Source: Cyclobacterium sp. | GTDB taxonomy: Bacteria > Bacteroidota > Bacteroidia > Cytophagales > Cyclobacteriaceae | Direction of reading: 5' to 3' | Assembly: GCF_014762705.1 (NCBI RefSeq) | Contig: NZ_JABURL010000091.1 | Location: 58,090 to 122,089 of the forward strand | Length of the DNA: 64,000 nucleotides | Notes under the pieces: model-generated | Databases searched by the model: none | What the model was told of the DNA's origin: nothing | Seen by the model: only the letters and a program-made list of their open reading frames with translations | Program-made: the position numbers and the translations under genes | In this document: positions 18,489-27,700 of the stretch, piece by piece | How the letters are laid out: each line of letters begins with the position of its first letter | Position numbering within the stretch: the stretch's first letter is position 1

Positions 18489-19446
18489 TTAGCAGTAATG
18501 GTAGGACGACCCAACAGACAATGAAGTGATATGCAAAAAACGACATTTAAGATAACAAAAATGGACTGTCCATCCGAAGAACAAATGATTCGGATGAAAC
18601 TTGACGATTTGACAAATATTCAATCGTTAGAATTTGACATACCCAACCGACTTTTACACGTTTTTCATATAGACAATAATGAACAAATTTTTCAGCGACT
18701 TGACACATTAAAATTTGACACTTCAATTCTCTCGACTGTTTCGGTTGACAATTTTACAGCAACTGACAATCAAAATGACGAAAGAAAAACCTTATGGACT
18801 GTTTTAATAATAAATTTTTTGTTTTTCGTTATTGAAATTGTAACAGGACTTATATCAAACTCAATGGGCTTGGTTGCCGACAGTTTAGATATGCTGGCTG
18901 ACAGTATTGTTTATGGACTTGCATTAATTGTTGTTGGCGGAACAGTAGTCAGAAAAAAGAATATCGCAAAATTTGCAGGATACTTTCAAATCCTTCTTGC
19001 TGTAATTGGTTTTATAGAAGTAGTCAGACGATTTATTGGAGTCGAGAAAATGCCTGACTTTCAAACAATGATTTTCGTTTCGATTGTAGCGTTAATAGCT
19101 AATGTTATTTGTCTGTATTTATTGCAAAAGAGAAAAAGCAAAGAAGCTCATATGCAAGCAAGTATGATTTTTACTTCAAATGACATAATCATAAATTCGG
19201 GAGTAATTACAGCAGGACTTTTGGTTAATTGGCTCAATTCAGGTTATCCCGACTTAATTATTGGAGCAATTGTATTTGTCATTGTAGCGAGAGGAGCTTA
19301 CAGAATTTTACAGCTATCAAAATGACGACTAACAAGACAACGGAAGAAACCACTACTGCTAACAGCGGTTTTGCGTCAGGCGGGGGAAACGGCTTCGTAA
19401 GGAAGTTTTGTGCTAAAAACCCGCCCGAACGCAAAGCCGCAAACCG
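18489..19446 (+). mobile_element. Putative integron-type gene cassette carrying a CDF transporter
   Basis: Predicted cassette of 958 bp. Its left end is GTTAGCAGTAATGG (18488-18501) and its right end is an attC-like site at 19350-19452. The left-end sequence reads in reverse complement at 19350-19363 (CCACTACTGCTAAC) with one mismatch in 14. This is what a cassette shows after integrase cuts between G and TT. Joining 18488 to 19447 puts the permease ATG 16 bases behind the oxidase gene's stop codon. No integron integrase lies in the window. Confidence 0.6.
18531..19325 (+). CDS. Cation diffusion facilitator with N-terminal HMA-like domain
   Basis: A 264-residue inner-membrane transporter of the CDF type, the class that exports Zn(II), Co(II) or Fe(II). 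Residues 1-75 form a ferredoxin-like HMA-type fold with MDCPSEEQMIRMKLDD in place of the usual GMTCxxC. Six hydrophobic helices follow; TM2 carries the metal-site pattern DSLDMLADS. The gene is more AT-rich than its neighbours and lies in a 958-bp segment bounded by attC-like sequences, so it was probably acquired alone. The substrate cannot be read from the sequence. Confidence 0.8.
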   Translation: MQKTTFKITKMDCPSEEQMIRMKLDDLTNIQSLEFDIPNRLLHVFHIDNNEQIFQRLDTLKFDTSILSTVSVDNFTATDNQNDERKTLWTVLIINFLFFVIEIVTGLISNSMGLVADSLDMLADSIVYGLALIVVGGTVVRKKNIAKFAGYFQILLAVIGFIEVVRRFIGVEKMPDFQTMIFVSIVALIANVICLYLLQKRKSKEAHMQASMIFTSNDIIINSGVITAGLLVNWLNSGYPDLIIGAIVFVIVARGAYRILQLSK

Positions 19447-19452
19447 TTATGG
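19350..19452 (+). repeat. attC-like recombination site
   Basis: A long imperfect dyad. The outer boxes are TGCTAAC (19357-19363) and GTTATGG (19446-19452). The inner arms are AACAGCGGTTTTGCGTCAGG plus CGGG on the left and a right arm (19420-19448) carrying CCCGCCC, GAACGCAAAGCCGC and AAACCGTT. The right arm holds extra unpaired bases, as attC sites do, and the middle (about 35 bases) is unpaired. The site lies directly downstream of, and in the same orientation as, the CDF gene. Confidence 0.6.
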
Positions 19453-20762
19453 AAGAAAGTTATAAAAAAGGAAGTTTAAGTTTATTAGGATCAATTGCTT
19501 TAGGCACTGGTGTAATGATCGGTGCAGGAATCTTTGCATTATTGGGCCAGGTGGCTGAACTGTCAGGGACCTGGTTTCCTTACATTTTCGTTTTGGGAGC
19601 TCTCATTTCAGCATTTAGTGCTTACTCCTACATCAAAGTTTCAAATACGTATCCTTCGGCTGGGGGGATAGCCATGATTTTGAAAAAAGCTTATGGTAAA
19701 TCAACCATAACAGCTTCTGCATCATTATTAATGGCACTATCCATGGTAATCAACGAAAGCCTGGTTGCCAGAACTTTTGGCTCTTATACCCTACAACTGT
19801 TCGAAGTTGAAAACAAGGAACTTTGGATTCCCATATTGGGTGTTGCTCTTTTGGTTAGCGCTTTTTTGATTAACATATCTGGCAACAAGCTGATAGGAAA
19901 GTCATCACAGTTCATGTCATTTATCAAAATTATCGGAATTCTGATTTTTGCCATAGGAGCTCTCTGGGCAGTGGGTTTTTCTCTGGAAGGGTTGATACCA
20001 AAAGCCATCAAAAACACTGATTATTCAGCAACCAGTTATATTGGGGCTTTAGCACTTTCCATTTTGGCCTACAAAGGATTCACTACAATAACTAATAGTG
20101 GTGGCGAAATTACAGAACCTCAAAAAAATGTTGGCCTGTCTATTATTATTTCTTTGTTGATATGCACAGTGGTGTATTTTCTGGTTGCTTTCGCTGTAAA
20201 CTCAAGCCTTACAATCTCTGAAATTATTCAAGCCAAAGATTACTCCCTTGCTGAAGCTGCCAGACCTGCTTTTGGAGATTTTGGTCTTCATTTTACCGTT
20301 GCTATTGCCATAATAGCTACTATTTCGGGAGTGATTGCCAGCATTTTTGCAGTCTCTCGTATGACGGCTATGCTTACAGATATGGAACTTATTCCACATA
20401 GTCATTTGGGCATGTCAGGCCGAATACAGAAGCATATGTTGGTGTATGTGGTGTTTATCGCTATCATCCTGACTATTTTCTTTGATCTGTCCAGAATTGC
20501 TTCCATAGGAGCCATTTTTTATTTGGTGATGGACATCATTATTCATTGGGGTGTATATAAGTATTTGAGGAAAGAGGTGAAAGCCAATGGAACAATTGTA
20601 CTCACAGCGATGGTGTTGGATTTCATCGTATTGGCAGCTTTCTTATGGATCAAGGCATCATCTGACCTTTTGGTTCTTATTGTTTCTGCATCTGTGATGC
20701 TAATAGTTTTCGCAGGTGAAAAATGGTTCTTAAGTCGGGCAGATAAATCCACCCAAAAATGA
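19449..20762 (+). CDS. APC-superfamily amino-acid/polyamine permease
   Basis: A 437-residue membrane transporter with about 12 TM helices and the APC N-terminal motif LGTGVMIGAGIFALLG (helix 1, substrate-binding GxG). ATG 19449 is the start; it lies within the right half of the attC-like site. Excision of the cassette upstream would place this ATG just behind AGGAAG, which may be its native ribosome-binding site. Its stop overlaps the next ATG by four bases. The substrate is not predictable. Confidence 0.85.
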   Translation: MEESYKKGSLSLLGSIALGTGVMIGAGIFALLGQVAELSGTWFPYIFVLGALISAFSAYSYIKVSNTYPSAGGIAMILKKAYGKSTITASASLLMALSMVINESLVARTFGSYTLQLFEVENKELWIPILGVALLVSAFLINISGNKLIGKSSQFMSFIKIIGILIFAIGALWAVGFSLEGLIPKAIKNTDYSATSYIGALALSILAYKGFTTITNSGGEITEPQKNVGLSIIISLLICTVVYFLVAFAVNSSLTISEIIQAKDYSLAEAARPAFGDFGLHFTVAIAIIATISGVIASIFAVSRMTAMLTDMELIPHSHLGMSGRIQKHMLVYVVFIAIILTIFFDLSRIASIGAIFYLVMDIIIHWGVYKYLRKEVKANGTIVLTAMVLDFIVLAAFLWIKASSDLLVLIVSASVMLIVFAGEKWFLSRADKSTQK

Positions 20763-21472
20763 AGCGCAACAGAAACTACTACATCCGCAAAACGCACCGG
20801 TATCTGGGGCTTTTTATAGGCATTCAGTTTATTGGGTGGACGATCAGTGGCCTCTATTTTAGTTGGACGGATATTGACAAAATCCATGGAGACCAGTTCC
20901 ATCGTGAACATGTAATGACGCATTCACCCCCGGACTTAATCAGTCCGGCTCAGTTAGATTCAACGCTTGGTATTTCATCCCTTGAGCTTCGCTACATCAA
21001 TCACCAACCGCATTATTGGGTCAACGATAGTCTGCTTTACAATGCCCTGACCGGGCAAATCAAAAAGGGCATAACCGAAACGGAGGCGGTCGAAATCGCA
21101 CAGAACCATCTCGTAAAAAACCTGAAAATCCTGAAAACCGAATGGATTACTGAAACCGACAACCATCATGAATACCGTGGTAGGCCGCTACCAGCCTGGG
21201 CTGTCCACTTTGATCATCCCGAAAAACTGGTAGCGTATATTGATGCCTCCAATGGCCGCTTTGAGCGGGTAAGGCACAACAGTTGGCGTTGGTTCGATTT
21301 TCTCTGGATGTTTCACACCATGGATTATGTCGGGCGGGACAACTTTAACAATTGGCTGCTCAGGGCATTTTCAGTCTTTGGCCTTTTTACAGTGCTTTCA
21401 GGCTTTACACTTTACGCAGTATCCTCTAAAACTTTCTTAAAAACCACTTCAAAACTTAAAAAGAATAAATGA
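20759..21472 (+). CDS. PepSY-domain membrane protein
   Basis: A 237-residue protein with an N-terminal TM helix (YLGLFIGIQFIGWTISGLYF), a periplasmic PepSY-like region (about residues 85-180, TGQIKKGITETEAVEIAQNH and AVHFDHPEKLVAYIDASNGR) and a C-terminal TM pair around FLWMFHTMDYVGRD and FSVFGLFTVLSGF. The layout is the PepSY-associated TM family, whose members include ferric reductase-like partners and copper-island proteins. The role here is unknown. Translationally coupled to both neighbours by ATGA overlaps. Confidence 0.8.
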   Translation: MKRNRNYYIRKTHRYLGLFIGIQFIGWTISGLYFSWTDIDKIHGDQFHREHVMTHSPPDLISPAQLDSTLGISSLELRYINHQPHYWVNDSLLYNALTGQIKKGITETEAVEIAQNHLVKNLKILKTEWITETDNHHEYRGRPLPAWAVHFDHPEKLVAYIDASNGRFERVRHNSWRWFDFLWMFHTMDYVGRDNFNNWLLRAFSVFGLFTVLSGFTLYAVSSKTFLKTTSKLKKNK

Positions 21473-22053
21473 TGAAAAAACTGATTTACACTCTTGCGCT
21501 GGCATTGCTGATCGCATCTTGCCAAAACAAAAAAAGCGGTCACGATGGTCACGAACACCACCAGCCTGAAGCTGCATCCGCCACGCAACCCGAAAATTCA
21601 AAAAAGAGCATCCCTCAGGAAGCGCATGGCAATGTGGGTAATGCCCATGTTTCTGTGTACTACCACTCACCCGCAGTGCGGGAAAGGGTCATCTGGGGAG
21701 GTTTGGTACCCTATGGCGAAGTTTGGGTAACAGGTGCACACAGTGCCACCAATATAGAATTTTCCAAAGCAATCCAGGTCGAAGAAACTACGATACCAAA
21801 AGGGAAGTATGCATTCTTTACCATTCCCGGACAGGAACGCTGGACATTGATCCTAAACAAAAACTGGGAGCAGCACCTGGCAGATGATTACGACCAGGCA
21901 GAGGATGTCATCAGGATAGAAGTAACTCCTGAAACAGGAATGCCCCTTGCCGAGCGGCTTACTTATACCATTGAAGACAAGGGAGAGGGCTCAGGCGCTA
22001 TCCGCATGTCATGGGAAAAGCTAAGTGTTTCACTTCCATTCAAAACGGATTAA
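21469..22053 (+). CDS. DUF2911 lipoprotein
   Basis: A 194-residue lipoprotein: the lipobox LLIASC is near residue 17, followed by a His-rich stretch (KSGHDGHEHHQPEAA). The DUF2911 domain occupies residues 50-190 (VSVYYHSPAVRERVIWGGLV, GEVWVTGAHSATNIEFS, YAFFTIPGQERWTLILNKNW). DUF2911 proteins are common in Bacteroidota and their function is unknown. The His-rich N-terminus and the position between PepSY and the Cu ATPase suggest periplasmic metal binding. Confidence 0.85.
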   Translation: MMKKLIYTLALALLIASCQNKKSGHDGHEHHQPEAASATQPENSKKSIPQEAHGNVGNAHVSVYYHSPAVRERVIWGGLVPYGEVWVTGAHSATNIEFSKAIQVEETTIPKGKYAFFTIPGQERWTLILNKNWEQHLADDYDQAEDVIRIEVTPETGMPLAERLTYTIEDKGEGSGAIRMSWEKLSVSLPFKTD

Positions 22054-22071
22054 CCACTAAAATTTTTACTC

Positions 22072-24126
22072 ATGGAAAAGCATAATCACGAACATCACAA
22101 GCATCATACACACGAGGATCACCAAAGGAACCAATCATCAGATCATCAAACCATCAGCAAATCAGACCATCAGCAAGGACACCACGACCATCATGCCATG
22201 ATGATCGAAGATTTCAAAAAGCGTTTTTGGATATCTCTGGTGCTCACCGTACCGATCCTGGCACTATCTCATATGATCCAGCAATTACTGGGATTTGAGC
22301 TGACCTTTTTTGGTGATCAGTACGTCCTTTTTGGGCTTTCCACTATTGTCTTCTTTTATGGGGGCTGGCCTTTTCTCAAAGGACTTTGGGACGAGCTGAA
22401 AGACAAAAACCCCGGCATGATGACCTTGATTGCAGTGGCCATAACCGTGGCTTACGTGTACAGCTCGGCCGTGGTGTTTGGTTTGGAAGGGATGGACTTC
22501 TTCTGGGAGCTGGTCACACTGATTGTCATCATGCTGCTGGGGCACTGGATCGAAATGAAATCGGTAATGGGAGCATCAAGGGCACTTGAATTGCTGGTGC
22601 AAATGATGCCTTCCGAAGCGCACCTGGTACATGGAGACCAAATCAAGGACATCAAAGTGGATGAACTGAAAAAAGAAGACATCATCCTAATAAAAGCCAA
22701 TGAGAAAATACCTGCGGACGGCACAGTGGTGGATGGAGAAAGTCATCTGGACGAAAGCATGCTCACCGGTGAAAGCAAGCCGGTGAAAAAATCCAAAGGC
22801 GACCAGGTAATTGGCGGATCGGTGAATGGCAGTCAATCCATCAAGGTAAAGGTGTCCAAAACCGGCAAAGAGAGCTACCTAAACAAAGTGATCACCTTGG
22901 TGGAAGAGGCTCAGAAAGCCAAATCCAAAACCCAAAATCTGGCCAACATTGCCGCTAGATGGCTCACGTTCATTGCCATTGGTGCCGGCACGATTACACT
23001 AGTAACCTGGATCAGTCTGGGCAAACCGTTGGACTTTGCCCTGGAGCGGATGGTGACCGTCATGGTTATTTCCTGTCCACACGCACTGGGTTTGGCTATT
23101 CCACTCGTGGTAGCCATTTCTACGGCTGTTTCCGCAAGCAAAGGCTTGCTGATCCGTAACCGTACCGCTTTTGAAAATGCCCGGAAGATTACCGCAATGG
23201 TATTTGACAAAACCGGGACACTGACCGAAGGAAAGTTTGGGGTTTCCCGCCATGAGAGTCTGTCGGATGACATAGCCAAAGAGGAGCTTTTGTCATTTGT
23301 CGCTTCGCTAGAACAGCAATCGGAGCATCCCATAGCGCAGGGAATTGTGAAAGCAGCGAAAGAGGCAAAACTAAAACTGAAAAAGGTAGAAAATTTTGAA
23401 TCGCTGACGGCCAAGGGTATTCAGGGCAAGATCGATGGGAAAAGCTGGAAGGTGGTCAGCCCAAGGTACCTGAAGGAAAACAAAATAGAGATACCAGAAA
23501 AAGCTGGCTCTGATGCAGCTGAAACCATAGTGTTTGCCCTCAGGGAAGAAAAACTTATTGGGTTCATTGCCCTGTCGGATAAGATCAGGGAAGAAAGCTC
23601 CAAGGCCATCGAAACGCTTCGGGAAAAAGGTATGAAACTGTATATGGCCACTGGTGACAATGAGAAAACGGCCAAAGCAGTAAGCGATAAACTTGGGCTG
23701 GATGGCTACTATAGCGAGGTGCTTCCACACCAAAAAGTAGAGATTATCAAGAAGCTTCAGAAGGAAGGCCACTTTGTGGCTATGACGGGTGATGGGGTAA
23801 ATGATGCCCCTGCACTGGCACAAGCCAATGTGGGTATTGCTGTAGGTTCAGGTACCGATGTGGCAGCCGAAACAGCCGATATCATATTGGTTAACAGCAA
23901 CCCAAAGGACATTGCCAACCTGGTACTGTTTGGCAGAGCCACCTACAACAAGATGATCCAGAACCTCGCCTGGGCTACCGGCTACAACGCAATTGCATTG
24001 CCTTTGGCCACAGGATTTATTCCGGGTCTGGTGATTAGTCCTGCTATAGGCGCAGTATTTATGAGCCTGAGTACGGTCATAGTGGCCATTAATGCGCAAT
24101 TGCTGAAAAGGAAGATGAAAAGCTGA
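22072..24126 (+). CDS. copB: CopB-type copper P1B-3 ATPase
   Basis: Inner-membrane copper/silver-exporting P-type ATPase, 684 residues. The His-rich N-terminus (HNHEHHKHHTHEDH and HHDHHAMM) replaces HMA domains, and the membrane metal site is CPH (VISCPHALGLAIP), the P1B-3 signature. The rest is complete: TGES in the actuator domain, DKTGTLTEG phosphorylation motif, an HP motif (SEHPIAQGI), and GDGVNDAP. It is a close relative of the second CopB at 58085-60187. It ends the copper operon. Confidence 0.95.
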   Translation: MEKHNHEHHKHHTHEDHQRNQSSDHQTISKSDHQQGHHDHHAMMIEDFKKRFWISLVLTVPILALSHMIQQLLGFELTFFGDQYVLFGLSTIVFFYGGWPFLKGLWDELKDKNPGMMTLIAVAITVAYVYSSAVVFGLEGMDFFWELVTLIVIMLLGHWIEMKSVMGASRALELLVQMMPSEAHLVHGDQIKDIKVDELKKEDIILIKANEKIPADGTVVDGESHLDESMLTGESKPVKKSKGDQVIGGSVNGSQSIKVKVSKTGKESYLNKVITLVEEAQKAKSKTQNLANIAARWLTFIAIGAGTITLVTWISLGKPLDFALERMVTVMVISCPHALGLAIPLVVAISTAVSASKGLLIRNRTAFENARKITAMVFDKTGTLTEGKFGVSRHESLSDDIAKEELLSFVASLEQQSEHPIAQGIVKAAKEAKLKLKKVENFESLTAKGIQGKIDGKSWKVVSPRYLKENKIEIPEKAGSDAAETIVFALREEKLIGFIALSDKIREESSKAIETLREKGMKLYMATGDNEKTAKAVSDKLGLDGYYSEVLPHQKVEIIKKLQKEGHFVAMTGDGVNDAPALAQANVGIAVGSGTDVAAETADIILVNSNPKDIANLVLFGRATYNKMIQNLAWATGYNAIALPLATGFIPGLVISPAIGAVFMSLSTVIVAINAQLLKRKMKS

Positions 24127-24185
24127 ACTATTTAGGAATCTCCCAAGGGTACTTGCCGACTTTTGCAATACCCTTGCACCTTAAT

Positions 24186-24207
24186 TTTGCCTATATTTGT
24201 AGGCAAA
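24186..24207 (+). promoter_or_regulatory. Operator-like palindrome over a -7 promoter box
   Basis: TTTGCCTA and TAGGCAAA form a perfect 8-bp dyad around TATTTG. The box TATATTTG (24192-24199) inside it matches the Bacteroidota -7 consensus TAnnTTTG. The gene's ATG starts at 24207, the last base of the right arm, so the transcript could be nearly leaderless. A bound repressor would block this promoter directly. Which regulator binds is unknown; the Fur-family protein at 30355 is one candidate. Confidence 0.6.
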
Positions 24208-24602
24208 TGAATTCCATTCTATCCATATCGTTCAGTTTTCTGTTCCTGATGCAGGCAATGGGACCTACTTTGGATTTATGTTGTGAATTAGCAAAGCTTC
24301 CGGTGCTTTTTGAACACTACGAGGAATATGCAGAACATAATGGAACTTCATTCGCAGAGTTTATTGACTTTCATTATGGTGACGGGCAAAATGCAAAAGG
24401 CCACCATGATGACGAGCATGACAAAAACTTACCTTTTCACGGTCAGCACCAGTGCTGTCACGGATACACTTACATAGCTCAACTATGGGGGTATACAGAA
24501 ATGACTCCCATTCACATTACAACAGAAATAAGAGCAACACGCTATAGTTTTTCTCTTTGTTCTGAGTACTCAGAATCCCCTTTCCAGCCTCCCAAGGCCT
24601 GA
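24207..24602 (+). CDS. Small His/Cys-rich exported protein heading the czc operon
   Basis: A 131-residue protein, ATG 24207. It has a hydrophobic N-terminus (ILSISFSFLFLMQAMGPTLD), then CCELAKLPVLFEHYEEYAEHNG, a His/Asp-rich tract (HHDDEHDKNLPFHGQHQCCHGY) and a C-terminal FQPPKA. It resembles in layout the small proteins that precede metal RND pumps in Bacteroidota, and the CC and PP features recall HYC_CC_PP proteins, but it is not a clear member. Probably a periplasmic zinc- or cadmium-binding helper of the pump encoded next; inferred from context. Confidence 0.6.
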   Translation: MNSILSISFSFLFLMQAMGPTLDLCCELAKLPVLFEHYEEYAEHNGTSFAEFIDFHYGDGQNAKGHHDDEHDKNLPFHGQHQCCHGYTYIAQLWGYTEMTPIHITTEIRATRYSFSLCSEYSESPFQPPKA

Positions 24603-24627
24603 TTTACCGGACACATTTAAATGACTT

Positions 24628-24658
24628 TTACTTCGTTGCACTGCGTAATGAAGTAAAG
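24628..24658 (+). repeat. Stem-loop between czc operon genes
   Basis: TTTTACTTCGTT pairs with AATGAAGTAAAG, with one or two mismatches, around a short GC-rich loop. No T-run follows. It is the only structure in the 146-base spacer. Confidence 0.4.
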
Positions 24659-24748
24659 TGTAGTTTTTCTATTGCCGTCCGGCATTCCTCTGATGGGCAT
24701 TTTCGCCCCAAGTCAATTCATTAAATCAGGATTCAAAATGCAAAATAA

Positions 24749-27700
24749 ATGCTGGATAAAATCATTCAATTTTCAGTCAAAAACAAACTGATCATTGGCC
24801 TGCTCACGCTGGGCCTGGTCATTTGGGGAGGCTACTCGCTTACACAGCTTCCCATTGATGCCGTACCGGATATTACAAACAATCAAGTACAGGTTATCAC
24901 CTCTTCCCCATCTCTGGCGGCAGAAGAAGTAGAACGTTTAATCACATTCCCCATCGAAATCACCATGGCCACCATCCCAGAACTGGACGAAATCCGTTCT
25001 TTCTCCCGTTTTGGGCTGTCTGTGGTGACCATCGTGTTCAAAGAAGATGTGGATGTGTATTGGGCTCGTCAGCAGGTAAACGAACGCCTGGCCGATGTGC
25101 AAGCCCAAATCCCACCGGGAGTGGGGCAGCCGGGTATGGCCCCCATTACTACCGGATTGGGGGAAATTTATCAATATGTGGTAGGTACCGAACCGGGCTA
25201 TGAAGATCAATATGACGCCCGTGAGTTACGGACGATCCAGGACTGGATTGTGCGAAGGCAGTTGCTCGGTACTCCAGGGGTGGCGGATGTAAGCAGCTTT
25301 GGAGGCTATCTCAAGCAGTACGAAATCGCCATAGACCCGGACAGGCTCAAGGCCATGAACGTCTCCATTGCAGATATTTTTCAGGCTTTGGAAGAAAACA
25401 ATGAAAACACCGGAGGTGCTTATATCGAGAAAAACCTCAATGCCTACTTTATCCGAAGTGAAGGCTTGGTGGGCGACTTGGACGACATCCGAAACATGCT
25501 TGTTAAAAGCAATGAAGATGGTATCCCTGTCCTCATAAAAGATGTGGCCAAAGTACAGCTTGGTAGTGCCGTTCGATATGGAGCTACTACCCGCAATGGT
25601 GAAGGCGAGGTAGTTAGTGCCATTGTGATGATGTTGAAAGGAGAAAACTCAGCTGAAGTTATCGAGAACGTAAAAAGCCGGATTGCGGAAATCCGCAAAA
25701 CATTGCCGGAAGGCGTTACAATAGAACCATTTCTCGACCGCACCAAACTGGTCGATACCGCCATAGGGACGGTAACCAAAAACCTGACTGAAGGGGCTTT
25801 AATTGTGATTTTCGTACTGCTCTTGTTGTTGGGCAACCTCCGGGCAGGTCTCATAGTTGCTTCGGTCATTCCCCTTGCGCTCATCTTCGCCTTTGGCATG
25901 ATGAACCTCTTTGGCGTGTCGGGTAATCTGATGAGCCTCGGGGCAATTGACTTTGGCCTCATTGTGGACGGAGCGGTGATCATTGTTGAAGCCACACTGC
26001 ACCACTTAGGTTTGCTAAAGCTGGGCAGGAAACTCACCCAGCAGGAAATGGACATGGAAGTGTATCAATCTGCCAGCAAGATCCGAAATTCAGCCGCATT
26101 CGGGGAAATCATCATTTTAATCGTTTATCTCCCCATTTTGGCTTTAGTGGGTGTAGAAGGCAAGATGTTCGGCCCAATGGCGCAAACCGTAAGCTTTGCC
26201 ATTCTTGGGGCTTTTATTCTTTCACTCACTTATGTGCCCATGATGTCAGCACTTGTACTAAGCAAAAAAACTAAATACAAGCCCAATATTTCCGATAAGA
26301 TCATGGCCTTTTTTCACCGCCTCTACGATCCTGCCATCCGATGGGCCATGCACAAACGACCACTGATGTTAGGTGTTGCACTTGGATTGTTTGGGGTATC
26401 GCTTTGGGTATTTTCCAATATGGGCGGTGAGTTTGTACCTACCCTGGAGGAGGGCGACTTTGCCGTTGAGACCAGGGTAATTACCGGAAGCTCTCTTCAA
26501 AATACCATACAGGCTACTACCCAGGCAGAGAAGATTTTATTGGAACAGTTTCCCGAAGTGAAGCAGGTGGTCTCAAAGGTTGGCGCTGGTGAAATCCCTA
26601 CCGATCCTATGCCCGTGGAAGCTGCTGACATGATGGTGATTCTGAAAAACAAAGATGAATGGGTTTCAGCCTCTAACAGGGAAGAACTGGCCAACAAAAT
26701 GGCCGAAGCTCTGGAGGTCATTCCGGGTGTTACTTTCGGATTCCAGCAGCCCATCCAGATGAGGTTCAATGAGTTGATGACAGGTGTGCGCCAGGATGTA
26801 GCTGTGAAAATTTACGGGGAAGATCTCAACGAGCTTTCGGAATACGCCCAACAAATCGGCCGGCTTGCTTCAAATGTAGAAGGCGCAGAGGATTTGTATA
26901 TCGAGGAGGTAACGGGTGTACCGCAAATTGTCATTAATTACAAACGAGACCAACTGGCCAAGTATGGCCTGAGCATTCGGGATGTAAACCGTTCGGTACA
27001 GGCAGCCTTTGCCGGGGCTTCAGCCGGACTGGTATATGAAAATGAAAAGCGTTTTGACCTGGTGGTCAGATTGGATAAGACCAACAGGGAGGATGTAGAG
27101 TCCGTTCGGAACCTTTACATCGCCCGCAAAGATGGGCACCAAATACCGCTCTACCAGGTGGCCGAAGTGGAAATCCAGGAAGGCCCTTACCAAATCCAGC
27201 GAGACGACACCCGCAGACGGATCATTGTAGCTTTCAATGTACGTAACCGGGATGTTGAAAGCATAGTCACAGAACTTCAGCAAAAAATTGATGAGTCGGT
27301 GGTGTTTGCTCCGGGCTACACTGTAACCTATGGAGGCCAGTTTGAAAACCTGGTGGAAGCCCGTGAGCGACTCGCTTTTGCCGTACCGTTAGCCTTGCTG
27401 CTGATTTTTGTGTTGCTCTATTTCACCTTTGGTTCCATTAAGCAGGGCATCCTCATTTTTACAGCCATCCCACTTTCTGCCATAGGGGGTATTTTTGCCT
27501 TATGGTTCAGGGACATGCCTTTCAGCATTTCCGCGGGGGTCGGTTTTATTGCCTTGTTTGGGGTAGCCGTTTTGAATGGGATAGTGCTCATCAGCGAGTT
27601 CAACCACCTGAAAAAGGACGGTATCACCGATATTTTCGAGCGGATTTACAAAGGCACGAGAGTGCGTCTGCGCCCGGTAATAATGACGGCTTCCGTAGCT

